Shown here in pieces: positions 34,853-43,863 of a stretch of DNA of 64,000 bases. The translations under genes were made by a program, and so were the position numbers. How positions within the stretch are numbered: the first letter of the stretch is position 1; every line of letters begins with the position of its first letter. The notes under the pieces are model-generated. The model was not told the origin of the DNA and searched no databases. It saw nothing but the letters and a program-made list of their open reading frames with translations. Origin of the DNA: Chloroflexota bacterium (GTDB lineage: Bacteria > Chloroflexota > UBA4733); the NCBI GenBank assembly GCA_025449435.1, contig JANWJO010000016.1:1-64000 (forward strand), given 5' to 3'.

Positions 34853-36505
34853 TCAAGCGCGCGCACTGGCCGCACCGTCTACGTAGCTGCTGGCACCCTG
34901 GTCCTCAAAGACCTGCCCATCGCGAACAGCAAGGATCCGCGTTGCCACCGCGCCAATGAACGCCCGATCGTGCGCAACCGTAATGCTCGTGCCAGGAAAC
35001 TCGCTCAAGGCGCGCTCGAGTCGCTCACGCGCCTGTACGTCTAGATGGTTGAGTGGTTCATCGAGGAGTAGGACGTTCGCACCAGAAAGCAAGAACACCG
35101 CAAGTGACAGCCTGCTACGCTCGCCAAAACTTAGGTCTGCGCACGGCGTGAACACGGCATCACCTTGGAACAGAAAGAAGTGCAGATAAGCGCGAGCTGC
35201 CGTGACGTCAAGTGTTTGCGTAGCCATGACGACGTCGAGTGGTGAGCGCACGTCGTGCTCAAACTCGCCAACTTGCTGCAAGTAGCCGATACGAGCACTC
35301 ACCCCCACCTGCACCTGGCCAGCTAACGGCGCCAATAGACCAGCCAGCGTGTTGAGCAACGTCGATTTGCCACTACCGTTCGGTCCGGTGATGACAATGC
35401 GGTCTCCGGCTTTCACGTAGAGGTTAATATCCCGCAGCACCGGCACATTCGCGTATCCGGCATCCACGTGTTCAACGACGAGTGCCTGTTCGCTTCCGGG
35501 TAGCACGTGACGAAAGTCCAGCCGCACCTCCCACTCCCGTTGGGGCTTCGCGGCGTCGCCGATATCGGCTATTCTTCGTTCCAGGCGGCGTTCCAAAACT
35601 TTTGCCTGTCGCGCGCCCTTCTTCGCTCTGGCCCGCGGCTCAAAGTCGATTGTCTTATGCTCGGTGTGCTGGGCGCGATCTTTAAGCTTGCGGATCTCCT
35701 CCTCCACGGAGCGGCGGGTCGCTTCCTTCTGGCGCCAAGCGGCCTCGAGTGCATCCTGCTTCTGCCGTCGTTCAACCAGCATGTCCTGGTATCCCCCGCT
35801 GGTTATTGATAACTTGCCGTCGTCCAACCGCGCCACATGCGTTGCCACTCGATCGATGAACGCCCGGTCGTGAGAAATGAACAGTACCGCCGCTTCCTGG
35901 TAGAGCAAGAACTGCTCCAGCCAAAGCAGTACCTTCAAGTCGAGGTGGTTGGTTGGCTCATCTAAAAGCATGACAGTGGGACGGTCTAGCCAGAGTTTGA
36001 GCAAGCCTAACCGAGAACGCTGACCGCCACTAAGCGTGGCAATCGCTTGGGCCGGGTCGATGTGATCAAGCTCGAGCGCCCGTAGGGCACCATAGAGTGC
36101 TCCGCGCTCAACCAGGGGGGCGACCTCAGGTTGGGCATCTTCCTCGTTGCCCGTTGCGGTGTCGCCCAACCTGGCCAGTGTCCACAACGTGGTCGGTCGC
36201 CCCACAGTCGTGAGGTAGTCACGTACGGTGCCGGTTGCAGAATCGATGCCGCCCTGAGGCACGTAACCGACCTGGTCGTCAAGTGAAAGTGAGACGATTC
36301 CCCGATCCGGTTGGAGTTCTCGAGCAGCGAGGCGCATGAGCGTCGTCTTGCCGCTCCCATTGCGCCCAACCAGCGCAATGCGCTTGCCTGCAACGATGTC
36401 GAGTGAAACGCCGTTCAATAGCGATCGCTTGGGAATTGAGTACTGAATGTCTCGAAGGCGGAGCACGGGTAGCCAAAACCTTTCCCTGCTAAACATCGAC
36501 ACCAT
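34853..36505 (-). CDS. ABC-F family ATPase
   Basis: 550 residues with two ABC domains and no membrane segments. Walker A motifs are GRNGSGKTT and GPNGSGKST; signature motifs are LSGGQRSR and LSFGERSR; both domains have a LLDEP(T/L)NHLD Walker B. The charged coiled linker, about residues 240-300, marks it as ABC-F. These proteins act on the ribosome, either in translation (EttA-like) or in antibiotic resistance; the subgroup cannot be settled by eye. The start may be ATG 36505 or GTG 36466; the latter gives the usual opening strand VLRLRDIQYS and has AAAGG about 12 bases upstream. Confidence 0.92.
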   Translation of the reverse strand: MVSMFSRERFWLPVLRLRDIQYSIPKRSLLNGVSLDIVAGKRIALVGRNGSGKTTLMRLAARELQPDRGIVSLSLDDQVGYVPQGGIDSATGTVRDYLTTVGRPTTLWTLARLGDTATGNEEDAQPEVAPLVERGALYGALRALELDHIDPAQAIATLSGGQRSRLGLLKLWLDRPTVMLLDEPTNHLDLKVLLWLEQFLLYQEAAVLFISHDRAFIDRVATHVARLDDGKLSITSGGYQDMLVERRQKQDALEAAWRQKEATRRSVEEEIRKLKDRAQHTEHKTIDFEPRARAKKGARQAKVLERRLERRIADIGDAAKPQREWEVRLDFRHVLPGSEQALVVEHVDAGYANVPVLRDINLYVKAGDRIVITGPNGSGKSTLLNTLAGLLAPLAGQVQVGVSARIGYLQQVGEFEHDVRSPLDVVMATQTLDVTAARAYLHFFLFQGDAVFTPCADLSFGERSRLSLAVFLLSGANVLLLDEPLNHLDVQARERLERALSEFPGTSITVAHDRAFIGAVATRILAVRDGQVFEDQGASSYVDGAASARA

Positions 36506-36803
36506 GTCAGCCGGGCAAGGTCTCGCGAAGCAAGGGTGCTGTCATCTCGGGCGGGCGAAAACTGACGGAATACCCTCAGGTTGAACCGATATCCAACGGA
36601 TGCACAGCAAGCAAGCCAGGCTGAAACCTCACCGGGCGGCGAGGATAGATCAACCTAGCACAACACGGGAACGCTCCACATAAAGGGTCGTTTACGGCTA
36701 GAGTGTACCACGGTCGCCTGTCACTCTGCCGCAGCGGTGGCGCGTTCGACGCAACCTGCTGCCGGCGGTGGGTTAGAATGGGCGCCATAAGGAGGTCCCC
36801 GCC
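36506..36803. other. Divergent spacer between abc-f and glcD
   Basis: 298 bases with no gene. It should contain both divergent promoters and a leader of up to 200 bases for the ABC-F gene. Some ABC-F genes have attenuator leaders, but I found no clear terminator/antiterminator pair or small uORF here. Confidence 0.35.
36774..36779 (+). promoter_or_regulatory. -10 element for the glcDEF operon
   Basis: TAGAAT lies 24 bases before the glcD ATG and just before a strong AAGGAGG ribosome site. The -35 is not convincing (TTCGAC is 23 bases away). Confidence 0.35.
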
Positions 36804-38252
36804 ATGGACATAACAGCCGTACAAACCGAGCTCGAGCGCATCGTTGGGCGCGGCGGCGTTATCTCACGTGCCGATGAACTCCAAGTCTATGAGTATGATG
36901 GCTCCCTCGACATGCACAAGCCAAGTCTCGTGGTGTTCCCTTCGACAACCCAGCAGGTAGCCGAAATAGTAAAGATCGCGGCTCGGGCCGGTCTCCCAGT
37001 CATTCCACGCGGGTCGGGCACTGGGCTTTCCGGTGGCGCTGTCCCCATTTGCGGCGGGATCATCGTCGGCACAGCGCGGATGAATCGAGTGCTCTCGATC
37101 GACTATGCCAACCGGCGAGCCATTGTCCAACCCGGTGTGATCAATTATGAACTTTCACATCAAATGGAGCACCAAGGGTACTTTTATGCGCCCGATCCGT
37201 CGAGCCAGAAGGTGTGCACCATTGGTGGCAATGTGGCGGAGAACTCCGGTGGCCCGCATTGCTTGTCGTATGGTGCAACGACGAACCATATTCTGGACTT
37301 GGAGTTGGTGCTACCTTCGGGCGACATAATCCACACAGCCGGACCAGAGGGCGAGGCACGCGGTCTCGACCTTACTGGTGCCGTTGTGGGGTCTGAGGGT
37401 ACGTTTGGCATCGCGACCGCGATTACCGTCAAACTCACGCGCCTGCCCGAACTGACCCGAGTGATCCTGGCCATTTTCCGGTCCATCGACGAAGCATCGA
37501 GTGCGGTTTCCGCCATCATCGGGGCCGGCATCGTGCCGGCGGCTTTGGAGATGATGGACCAGTTATGTTGCCGTGCCATCGAAGCCGCGTATCACGCGGG
37601 GTATCCGCCTGATGCTAGCGCCGTACTGCTCGTCGAACTCGATGGGCTCACGGAATCGGTGACCGAACTGTCACTCCGTGTCGAGGCCATATGTCACGAG
37701 CAAGGCGCCTCCGAAATACGCGCGGCTACCAGCCCGACCGAGCGGGCCGCGCTGTGGGCCGGCCGCAAAGGGGCACTCGGCGCCCTGGGCAGGCTGGCAC
37801 CAAACTACTACATCCAGGATGGAGTCGTGCCCAGAACGAAGTTGCCTGGAACGCTCAAGTTTGTGGAAGAGGTGTCCAAGGACATTGGATTGCCAATCGC
37901 CAACGTATTTCACGCTGGTGATGGAAACCTCCACCCTAACATCTTGTTTGATCGCCGCGACGCATCCGCCGTCGAGCGCACCTTGCGTGGGGGCACAGAA
38001 ATCCTGCGCTACTGCGTAGAGCAAGGTGGTGTTGTTTCGGGCGAACATGGCATTGGCTTAGAAAAACGTGACCATATGCCCTTGCTGTTTACCGCCGACG
38101 ATCTGGCTGCGATGTACAAGCTCAAAGGTTGCTTCAACCCACTGGCCCTCTTTAATCCGGACAAGGTGTTTCCGCCGGTGCGCGGCTGTGGCGAGGTGCG
38201 CGACCAGAAAGTAGCGGCCCGGCTTGCCAAAGAAGGTATCTATGCCTGTTGA
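36804..38252 (+). CDS. glcD: Glycolate oxidase subunit GlcD (FAD-linked oxidase)
   Basis: 482 residues. FAD-binding type 4 domain: VIPRGSGTGLSGGAVP, then ENSGGPHCLSYGATTNH and GSEGTFGIAT. The C-terminal oxidase domain has FHAGDGNLHPNILF and SGEHGIGLEKRDHM, with the histidines that contact flavin and substrate. GlcD oxidises glycolate, or D-lactate in close paralogues, and passes electrons via GlcE and GlcF to the membrane. The start ATG 36804 has AAGGAGG eight bases upstream, one of the strongest ribosome sites in the window. First gene of glcD-glcE-glcF-metF. Confidence 0.93.
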   Translation: MDITAVQTELERIVGRGGVISRADELQVYEYDGSLDMHKPSLVVFPSTTQQVAEIVKIAARAGLPVIPRGSGTGLSGGAVPICGGIIVGTARMNRVLSIDYANRRAIVQPGVINYELSHQMEHQGYFYAPDPSSQKVCTIGGNVAENSGGPHCLSYGATTNHILDLELVLPSGDIIHTAGPEGEARGLDLTGAVVGSEGTFGIATAITVKLTRLPELTRVILAIFRSIDEASSAVSAIIGAGIVPAALEMMDQLCCRAIEAAYHAGYPPDASAVLLVELDGLTESVTELSLRVEAICHEQGASEIRAATSPTERAALWAGRKGALGALGRLAPNYYIQDGVVPRTKLPGTLKFVEEVSKDIGLPIANVFHAGDGNLHPNILFDRRDASAVERTLRGGTEILRYCVEQGGVVSGEHGIGLEKRDHMPLLFTADDLAAMYKLKGCFNPLALFNPDKVFPPVRGCGEVRDQKVAARLAKEGIYAC

Positions 38253-39540
38253 CCTCCATGCACCGGCAGCCCAGCCCGATTTCGCGTGCCGGACGTTGAC
38301 CGGTGCTGCGTGCAGTCAGTTCGCTGTACAAGATATCGAACCGCAGTTCGTGTTGGAGCCCGAAACCGAGCAGGAAGTTGCAGGGGCGCTCAAGGTGTGC
38401 GCCGAACGGGGCCTGGCTGTGGTCCCTTGGGGTGGCGGTACCTTGATGTCCATAGGGGCGCCATTGCGGCACTATGATGTCGCCTTGAGTATGGCTCGGA
38501 TGAATCAGGTGATTGCCTACGAACCAGCCGACCTCACTATGGCAGTACAAGCGGGCTGTACGTTGCAAACGCTCAAGGACACACTGGCAAGTCATGGTCA
38601 AATGCTGCCATTTGACGCTGCCGAACCCGAACGTGCGACGGTAGGTGGATTGGTGGCGACCAATATCGTGGGGCCGCGTCGCTTTGGAAGCGGGAGTTTT
38701 CGCGACTTGCTTATCGGCATTCACGTGGCCAGTCCGGAGGGTACGGTGACCAAGGCTGGCGGCATGGTGGTGAAGAACGTCAGTGGCTACGACCTCATGA
38801 AACTACATCTCGGAGCATTGGGGTCGCTCGGCGTACTGACACGCCTGAACTTCAAGGTGCTCACCGCTCCAGATGAGGACCACACGGGCGTGGTGGAAGG
38901 CTCACTAGCTGACCTGTGTACATTGGGAGCCGTGCTGGCTGGGTCACAGGCCAAGTTGGATAGCTTGGAACTGATAAGCGCGAACGCCGTGACGCCAAGC
39001 GTTGTCCAATGGCGTCTGGCTACGCGAGTCACGGGGTCCCCGGCTGGTGTGGCGCGCAAGCAGCGGCTCGTCGAAGCTGCGGCGACGGACCTTGGACTTG
39101 GAGTGGAATGGCTCGACGTAGCTGCCGGCGCGACATTATGGCAACGATGTGCGGGGTTCATAGGTGCGCAAGCTGGCCGCGGCGAAGAAGCCCTCGTGCG
39201 GATGATGGCGCTGCCCGCTCAGCTTTCAAGCCTTATCAATACTGTCCTTCGGATGGCTGCTGCTGCTGGACTCATCACTGCTGTGGTTGCTCACGTTGGC
39301 GATGGGATGGCGTACGTGCGATTGGCCTCCGGTTCGCACATGTTGATCGAAGGATTGCCTGTTTGGCTATCGGGCGCACAAGCGGAGTATCCACATTGCG
39401 TCGTATTGAGTAGTCCACTTGTGCTGCACCGTACCCTTCCAGTGTGGGGCGCAGCGACTTCGGGCGATGCGCTCATGCGCCATATCAAAGCGGTGCACGA
39501 TCCAGCGGACATACTCAACCCAGGTAGGCTGTTTGCGTAG
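38242..39540 (+). CDS. glcE: Glycolate oxidase subunit GlcE (FAD-binding)
   Basis: 432 residues. The FAD-binding fold is shorter and more divergent than GlcD: VVPWGGGTLMSIGAP, VGGLVATNIVGPRRFG, VKNVSGYDLMKLHLGALGSLGVL. The C-terminus ends in the ADILNPGRLF motif common to GlcE. It forms the second flavoprotein of the GlcDEF complex. ATG 38242 has AAGAAGG five bases upstream and overlaps the glcD stop by 11 bases, so translation is coupled. The frame is open from 38224, but the ribosome site sets the start. Confidence 0.9.
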   Translation: MPVDLHAPAAQPDFACRTLTGAACSQFAVQDIEPQFVLEPETEQEVAGALKVCAERGLAVVPWGGGTLMSIGAPLRHYDVALSMARMNQVIAYEPADLTMAVQAGCTLQTLKDTLASHGQMLPFDAAEPERATVGGLVATNIVGPRRFGSGSFRDLLIGIHVASPEGTVTKAGGMVVKNVSGYDLMKLHLGALGSLGVLTRLNFKVLTAPDEDHTGVVEGSLADLCTLGAVLAGSQAKLDSLELISANAVTPSVVQWRLATRVTGSPAGVARKQRLVEAAATDLGLGVEWLDVAAGATLWQRCAGFIGAQAGRGEEALVRMMALPAQLSSLINTVLRMAAAAGLITAVVAHVGDGMAYVRLASGSHMLIEGLPVWLSGAQAEYPHCVVLSSPLVLHRTLPVWGAATSGDALMRHIKAVHDPADILNPGRLFA

Positions 39541-39606
39541 CCCTGTAGAGATCACGCAACAGTAATCGACCACTCGGGAGCCGGCAAGAGAAATGGGCAC
39601 ACGGTT

Positions 39607-40917
39607 ATGACCACGATGCCAAGTACGTCACTATTGCGCGGATTTGCTGCACCCGACGTACCGCCCGACGACGTGATCGGCCGGTGTGTACTGTGCGGTT
39701 TTTGCTTGCCCACCTGCCCAACCTACCGTCTCACCTACAATGAAGCCAGTTCACCTCGAGGTCGCATCCACTTGATCCGTTCGGTTGCCAGCGGCCAGAT
39801 CGCTGTGGATGCCACCGTATTCCAGGAGCAAATGAGCCAGTGTTTGAATTGTCGCGCGTGTGAGGCGGTATGCCCATCTGGTGTGGCGTATGGTCAGCTC
39901 GTCGAGCCCGCTCGCGCCCAAATTGTGCGTGCTACGTCCGGCCCTGCGTGGCAACGCTTACTGCGGTATCTCGTGTTTCAACGCGTCTTCGGTGACATGC
40001 GCGTCTTCCGGCTCCTCTCGGCGTCAATCCGCCTGTATCAACTGAGCGGGCTGGGCAAGCTGGCACGAGCGACCGGCGTTCTAAAGGCTTTGAAGCTAGA
40101 CGCCCAAGAGCGTTTGCTGCCGCCGATCCCAGCGGAGTTTGTGACGCCCGTGGGCCAGCAGTGGCTACCACCGGACGGCGCCGTTCGTCACCGCGTGGGC
40201 CTGTTTACCGGTTGCATTATGAGCACAGCGTTCTCCGATACTGACCTAGCGACCGCCCGCGTACTGGCTCGCAACGGCTGTGCGGTGACGGCAGTTGCCG
40301 GGCAAGGCTGCTGCGGCGCACTTGCTATACACGCAGGGGATCCCGCTGAGGGTAGGCGGCGCGCGCGCGCCAATATCCAGGCCTTCGAGCGCTTGCACCT
40401 CGACGCGGTCATCGTCAACGCCGCCGGCTGTGGTGCAGCACTGAAGGAGTATCCGCATCTCTTCCACGAGGATCCTGCCTGGCAGCGGCGTGCAGAGGCA
40501 TTTTCGTCATCGGTACAGGATGCCAGCCAATATCTAGCAAGCATCGGTATCAAGGCTCCCCAACGGATGGACGTCACCGTGACGTACCAAGAACCCTGTC
40601 ACCTCGCCCACGCGCAGCGCATCACGGCCGAGCCGCGCATGCTCCTTGCAGCGGTTCCGGGCCTTCAACTCGTGGAAATGGAAGAGGCCAGCCTATGTTG
40701 CGGCAGTGCGGGCATCTATAACGTGACAAACCCGATCATGTCCCAACAGCTGGGCGAGCGCAAGCTCAACAACGCGCTGGCCACCAATGCCAGCATTATC
40801 GTCTCGGCCAATCCAGGGTGCATCATGCAACTTCACGGTGGTCTCAATGCTCGCGGATCGCCCGTTCACGTGATGCATCTCATGGACCTTCTGGACAAGG
40901 CATACGGCGACCAGTGA
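39607..40917 (+). CDS. glcF: Glycolate oxidase iron-sulfur subunit GlcF
   Basis: 436 residues. Two [4Fe-4S] motifs sit at the N-terminus: CVLCGFCLPTCPTY and CLNCRACEAVCPSG. Two CCG domains follow (GLFTGCIMS ... GQGCCGAL and YQEPCHLAHAQR ... LCCGSAGIYN). This architecture passes electrons from GlcD/GlcE to quinone or a related acceptor at the membrane. ATG 39607 is used here; the ATG three codons later is an alternative, and no strong ribosome site distinguishes them. Its TGA overlaps the GTG of the next gene. Confidence 0.93.
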   Translation: MTTMPSTSLLRGFAAPDVPPDDVIGRCVLCGFCLPTCPTYRLTYNEASSPRGRIHLIRSVASGQIAVDATVFQEQMSQCLNCRACEAVCPSGVAYGQLVEPARAQIVRATSGPAWQRLLRYLVFQRVFGDMRVFRLLSASIRLYQLSGLGKLARATGVLKALKLDAQERLLPPIPAEFVTPVGQQWLPPDGAVRHRVGLFTGCIMSTAFSDTDLATARVLARNGCAVTAVAGQGCCGALAIHAGDPAEGRRRARANIQAFERLHLDAVIVNAAGCGAALKEYPHLFHEDPAWQRRAEAFSSSVQDASQYLASIGIKAPQRMDVTVTYQEPCHLAHAQRITAEPRMLLAAVPGLQLVEMEEASLCCGSAGIYNVTNPIMSQQLGERKLNNALATNASIIVSANPGCIMQLHGGLNARGSPVHVMHLMDLLDKAYGDQ

Positions 40918-41885
40918 CGCGAACACCAGTCAGCCGGTTGGAGACGCTCCTCCGGCAGGGAGTGTTCACCGTTACCGGTGAAATTGCTCCGCCCAAGGCC
41001 GCCAGCCGAGAGATGGTGGAACGCAGCGCTCGTGTGATCGGCGACTCTGTCGATGCCATCAACGTCACCGACAATCAGCGCGGGCTCGCCCGCATGTCGA
41101 GCTTGGGCGCGGGCGTGTGCCTGGAGATGGCCGGTCACGAAGCCGTGGCGCAAATCACCTGCCAGCATCGCAATCGCGTGGCGTTGCAGGCCGATGTCTT
41201 GTCGATGGCGGCGCTCGGCATCCGCAATGTGGTGGCGATGACTGGGGACCACCCGCGCCTGGGCGACCATGTCGACGCCAAACATGTGCTTGACCTCAAC
41301 TCGTTCCGGCTACTGCGCATCTTGCGCACCTTGCGAGACGAGGCGACGTTTGCTTCTGGGACCCCGCTGCGGGAAGCGCCCAGCATCTTTATCGGCGCAG
41401 TGGCCAATCCCAATCTCGAATCCGCCACCCGCACCGAAAAGAAGATCGAAGCCGGCGCCGAATTCATTCAAACTCAACCAGTATTCGATGTCGAGCGTTT
41501 CCGCGTGTGGATGGAAGAGGCCCGCAGCCTTGGGTTGCCTGAACGGGCATTCATTCTGGCTGGTGTGATGTTGGTACGCAGCGAACAGTCGGCACAGTAC
41601 ATGCGCGACCAGATCAAGGGAGTCGGCATGACGGAGCGCGTGATCGAACGTTTGCGAGCGGCGCCAGATCCCAACTCCGAGGGGATTCGCATCGCCGTGG
41701 AAACCATCCTCGCGCTGCGCCAGGAGCCCGGTGTGTCAGGAGTTCACCTCATGTCGATCAGTTGGAGCAAAGCTATTCCTCAGGTAGCAATGGATGCTGG
41801 GTTACTCCCAAGACCGCGCGTAGAAAAACCACTCATTGCCCGGCCCGCGCGATCTGCAAAGCGAGAACTGGTTGAGGTCGATTAG
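40914..41885 (+). CDS. Methylenetetrahydrofolate reductase family protein (MetF-like)
   Basis: 323 residues. The MTHFR TIM-barrel pattern is visible: FTVTGEIAPPK with the catalytic-region Glu, NVTDNQRGLARMSS, QITCQHRNRVALQAD, VVAMTGDHPRLGD and GAEFIQTQPVFDVERF, which resembles the folate/flavin-binding segment. It reduces 5,10-methylene-THF to 5-methyl-THF. The GTG start overlaps the glcF stop (GTGA), the tightest coupling possible, tying a C1-folate enzyme to glycolate oxidation. There is no zinc-cysteine-rich MetV partner nearby. Confidence 0.9.
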   Translation: MTRTPVSRLETLLRQGVFTVTGEIAPPKAASREMVERSARVIGDSVDAINVTDNQRGLARMSSLGAGVCLEMAGHEAVAQITCQHRNRVALQADVLSMAALGIRNVVAMTGDHPRLGDHVDAKHVLDLNSFRLLRILRTLRDEATFASGTPLREAPSIFIGAVANPNLESATRTEKKIEAGAEFIQTQPVFDVERFRVWMEEARSLGLPERAFILAGVMLVRSEQSAQYMRDQIKGVGMTERVIERLRAAPDPNSEGIRIAVETILALRQEPGVSGVHLMSISWSKAIPQVAMDAGLLPRPRVEKPLIARPARSAKRELVEVD

Positions 41886-41904
41886 TACGTGGCCGTTGTC
41901 GTCG

Positions 41905-42222
41905 TCAGTCGAGGTGGAACATTTCTGGTAACAGCAAGGCGAAGCCAGTCGCAGGGTCGGTGTTCACCTCGATAAACGGGGCCATCGACTGCTGCCAGCG
42001 CTCGTTCACCGGGTCTGCCGATATGGTGCGCACCATGCACTCAAAGTCGTCCACTTCAAGATATGCGAACAGCGTATGTTGGTGCAGGTAAATGCTGTAG
42101 TTCGTCATCCCCGCCGCGCGTAAGGCAGCGAGCATGTCCGGCCAGATGTCATCGTGGCGCCGCTTATAGTCGGCTGCGTCGACCTCGGGCCGCAGTTCCA
42201 TCGTAAACGCAATGCGCCGCAC
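41905..42222 (-). CDS. L-rhamnose mutarotase family protein
   Basis: 105 residues, matching RhaM (104 residues). Family motifs: RIAFTMELRPE, Tyr and His in YKRRHDDIWPDM, NYSIYLHQHTLFAYLEV and a late W (ERWQQSMAPFIE). RhaM-type enzymes interconvert alpha and beta anomers of L-rhamnose or related 6-deoxy sugars. Start: GTG 42222, eight bases after AGGGA. It follows the isomerase gene by 45 bases on the same strand; anomerase plus isomerase is a typical sugar-catabolic pair. Confidence 0.9.
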   Translation of the reverse strand: MRRIAFTMELRPEVDAADYKRRHDDIWPDMLAALRAAGMTNYSIYLHQHTLFAYLEVDDFECMVRTISADPVNERWQQSMAPFIEVNTDPATGFALLLPEMFHLD

Positions 42223-42267
42223 AGACCATTTCCCTTTCCGCTTCAGGCAGCGTGCCTGAACACTCAA

Positions 42268-43722
42268 CTACACGGCTTCCACAGCAAGACCCAACATCCT
42301 GCCGACCTTGGCAAGTCGCCCGAGTTGGTGCCCGATGCCCAACGCCACGTGATGCGTGGGACCTCGCTCGCACCAAGCGTCGATGAACTGGGCAGGATTT
42401 TGCCGAAACTGGAGGCGAGAGTTGGTGTTGCCGATAGCCAATGTCGGTCCGGATATGCAATGTCCTTCCGCCACTAGCAGCGTGAGTGCGCTGTCGCGGG
42501 TTTGGGTGAGGCCAGCGATTGTAATGGGGCCTGTACGCACCGTGCACTCCACACTCAACCCGTGGCCCCGCTTCCCGTGCAACACGCCAAGCCCGCGCAT
42601 CAGCGGCCGCCCGTCAGCGATGCCCACGTGCGCCGGTCCGTCATGACCCATGAGCAGAAACTGCTCGTTGAAGTCCATGGCATAAAACTCGGTGAACGAT
42701 CCGCCGGCGTCAAGTGCATCCAGCATGAGCATGGCGATGCACGTCTTGATGTCACCCTCACCCGCAGCTGGCACACCACGAGCGGTCAACAAACTGTTGC
42801 CAAGGATGAGCGACGCGCCCAACACTTCGCTGGGGTTACCCGCTAATCCACGATAGTAGTACGTGAGACCGTTCAATCTGAAGTCCGCAACCAGTTGGTC
42901 CAGGCCGACGGCAACCTGGCTGGCCCAGATGAGCGCTTCTGGGGTTACCGTCTGACTGATTCGGTCCGTGCCGGCTGCCGCCGTGTCGAAGGTGGCGTGC
43001 ACCTCGGCCATCTTGTCGCCCACGGATCGATCCGTCGAGGGTGGAATACGGGCCTGCAAGTCATCGATCTCAAGAAGCTCAACCTGACAACCAAGTTGCG
43101 CTTCGAGGGCTGTGAAGTCTGCATACATGTCCAGCATGCCGGGGTAAGTGTGGCCGAGGAAACCAACGCGCGCTGTGGTAATCGCTCGGCGAACGCTGGC
43201 TGCGAGCACCCAATCACGCATCAGTTCACTGGCACGTGGATCTCCCGAGAGCTGCCCCGAGATGACATTAATAGTGATGCGGGCCCTGGCGAATGCGTGA
43301 GAGATCTCTGGAACGCAGCACGCACAGCAATTGGCAAGCCATTCGGCGGTATCGGCGTGCTCGTAGTCCAGTGCTGCACAGGGCTGCAAGTTCAAGATCA
43401 CCACTTGCCTGTTCAGGCTATGAACAGCCGGCAGCACTTGAGACGATGTGGCATAGGTGCCAACATAACAGAACACCAAATCGAGGTCGGAACGGCCAAA
43501 CAAGGCTCCGGCATCCCGAGCCGCGTCCGCTGTATCCACGAGGCCAGCCGACACCACTTGCGCGCCGAAACCGGTGAGGACTTGCTCGATGACGGCTTGA
43601 TTGCCGGTGAGCTTGTCTCGCAGGCCAGGAAACTGATCCCAGTAAGCCGCCAGGCCAATGCCAAACACCCCAACGCGCGCCGGTGCGCGCCGTGCAGCTG
43701 CCGCGAGAGCGCGTTCCGTCAT
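42268..43722 (-). CDS. L-fucose/L-arabinose isomerase family protein
   Basis: 484 residues from ATG 43722, set by GGAG seven bases upstream; the frame extends to 44007, but that part overlaps the divergent gene. The first ~150 residues form a Rossmann-like domain (RVGVFGIGLAAYWDQFPGL). Metal-binding candidates are Glu and His in the C-terminal half (GDIKTCIAML, DFNEQFLLMGHDGPAH, RGPTHHVALGIGH). This pattern belongs to the FucI/AraA superfamily (COG2407 side), which converts aldoses to ketoses. With the mutarotase downstream and the mannonate-dehydratase-like gene diverging, L-rhamnose, L-fucose or a similar sugar is the likely substrate class. Confidence 0.85.
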   Translation of the reverse strand: MTERALAAAARRAPARVGVFGIGLAAYWDQFPGLRDKLTGNQAVIEQVLTGFGAQVVSAGLVDTADAARDAGALFGRSDLDLVFCYVGTYATSSQVLPAVHSLNRQVVILNLQPCAALDYEHADTAEWLANCCACCVPEISHAFARARITINVISGQLSGDPRASELMRDWVLAASVRRAITTARVGFLGHTYPGMLDMYADFTALEAQLGCQVELLEIDDLQARIPPSTDRSVGDKMAEVHATFDTAAAGTDRISQTVTPEALIWASQVAVGLDQLVADFRLNGLTYYYRGLAGNPSEVLGASLILGNSLLTARGVPAAGEGDIKTCIAMLMLDALDAGGSFTEFYAMDFNEQFLLMGHDGPAHVGIADGRPLMRGLGVLHGKRGHGLSVECTVRTGPITIAGLTQTRDSALTLLVAEGHCISGPTLAIGNTNSRLQFRQNPAQFIDAWCERGPTHHVALGIGHQLGRLAKVGRMLGLAVEAV

Positions 43723-43805
43723 AGCTTGGCTCCAATCAGCTCTCGAAGGATGTGCGGCATGAATCTCCTTGCCAATGGTAGCAACTGCGCTGACCGGACA
43801 CACCT

Positions 43806-43814
43806 TGCTAGAAT
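43806..43814 (+). promoter_or_regulatory. Extended -10 promoter for the mannonate-dehydratase-like gene
   Basis: TG-C-TAGAAT gives a transcription start near 43821, about 43 bases before ATG 43864, within a 141-base divergent spacer that must also serve the isomerase operon. Confidence 0.4.
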
Positions 43815-43863
43815 AGGCAGCCGTGGTACGAGCGGGGCCACGATCAGAGAGAGCAAGGAAGCC

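Noticed and set aside
42895..43863. 320-codon extension upstream of the mannonate-dehydratase-like gene
   Set aside because: It overlaps the isomerase gene on the other strand and adds non-family sequence; AAGGA sets the start at 43864.
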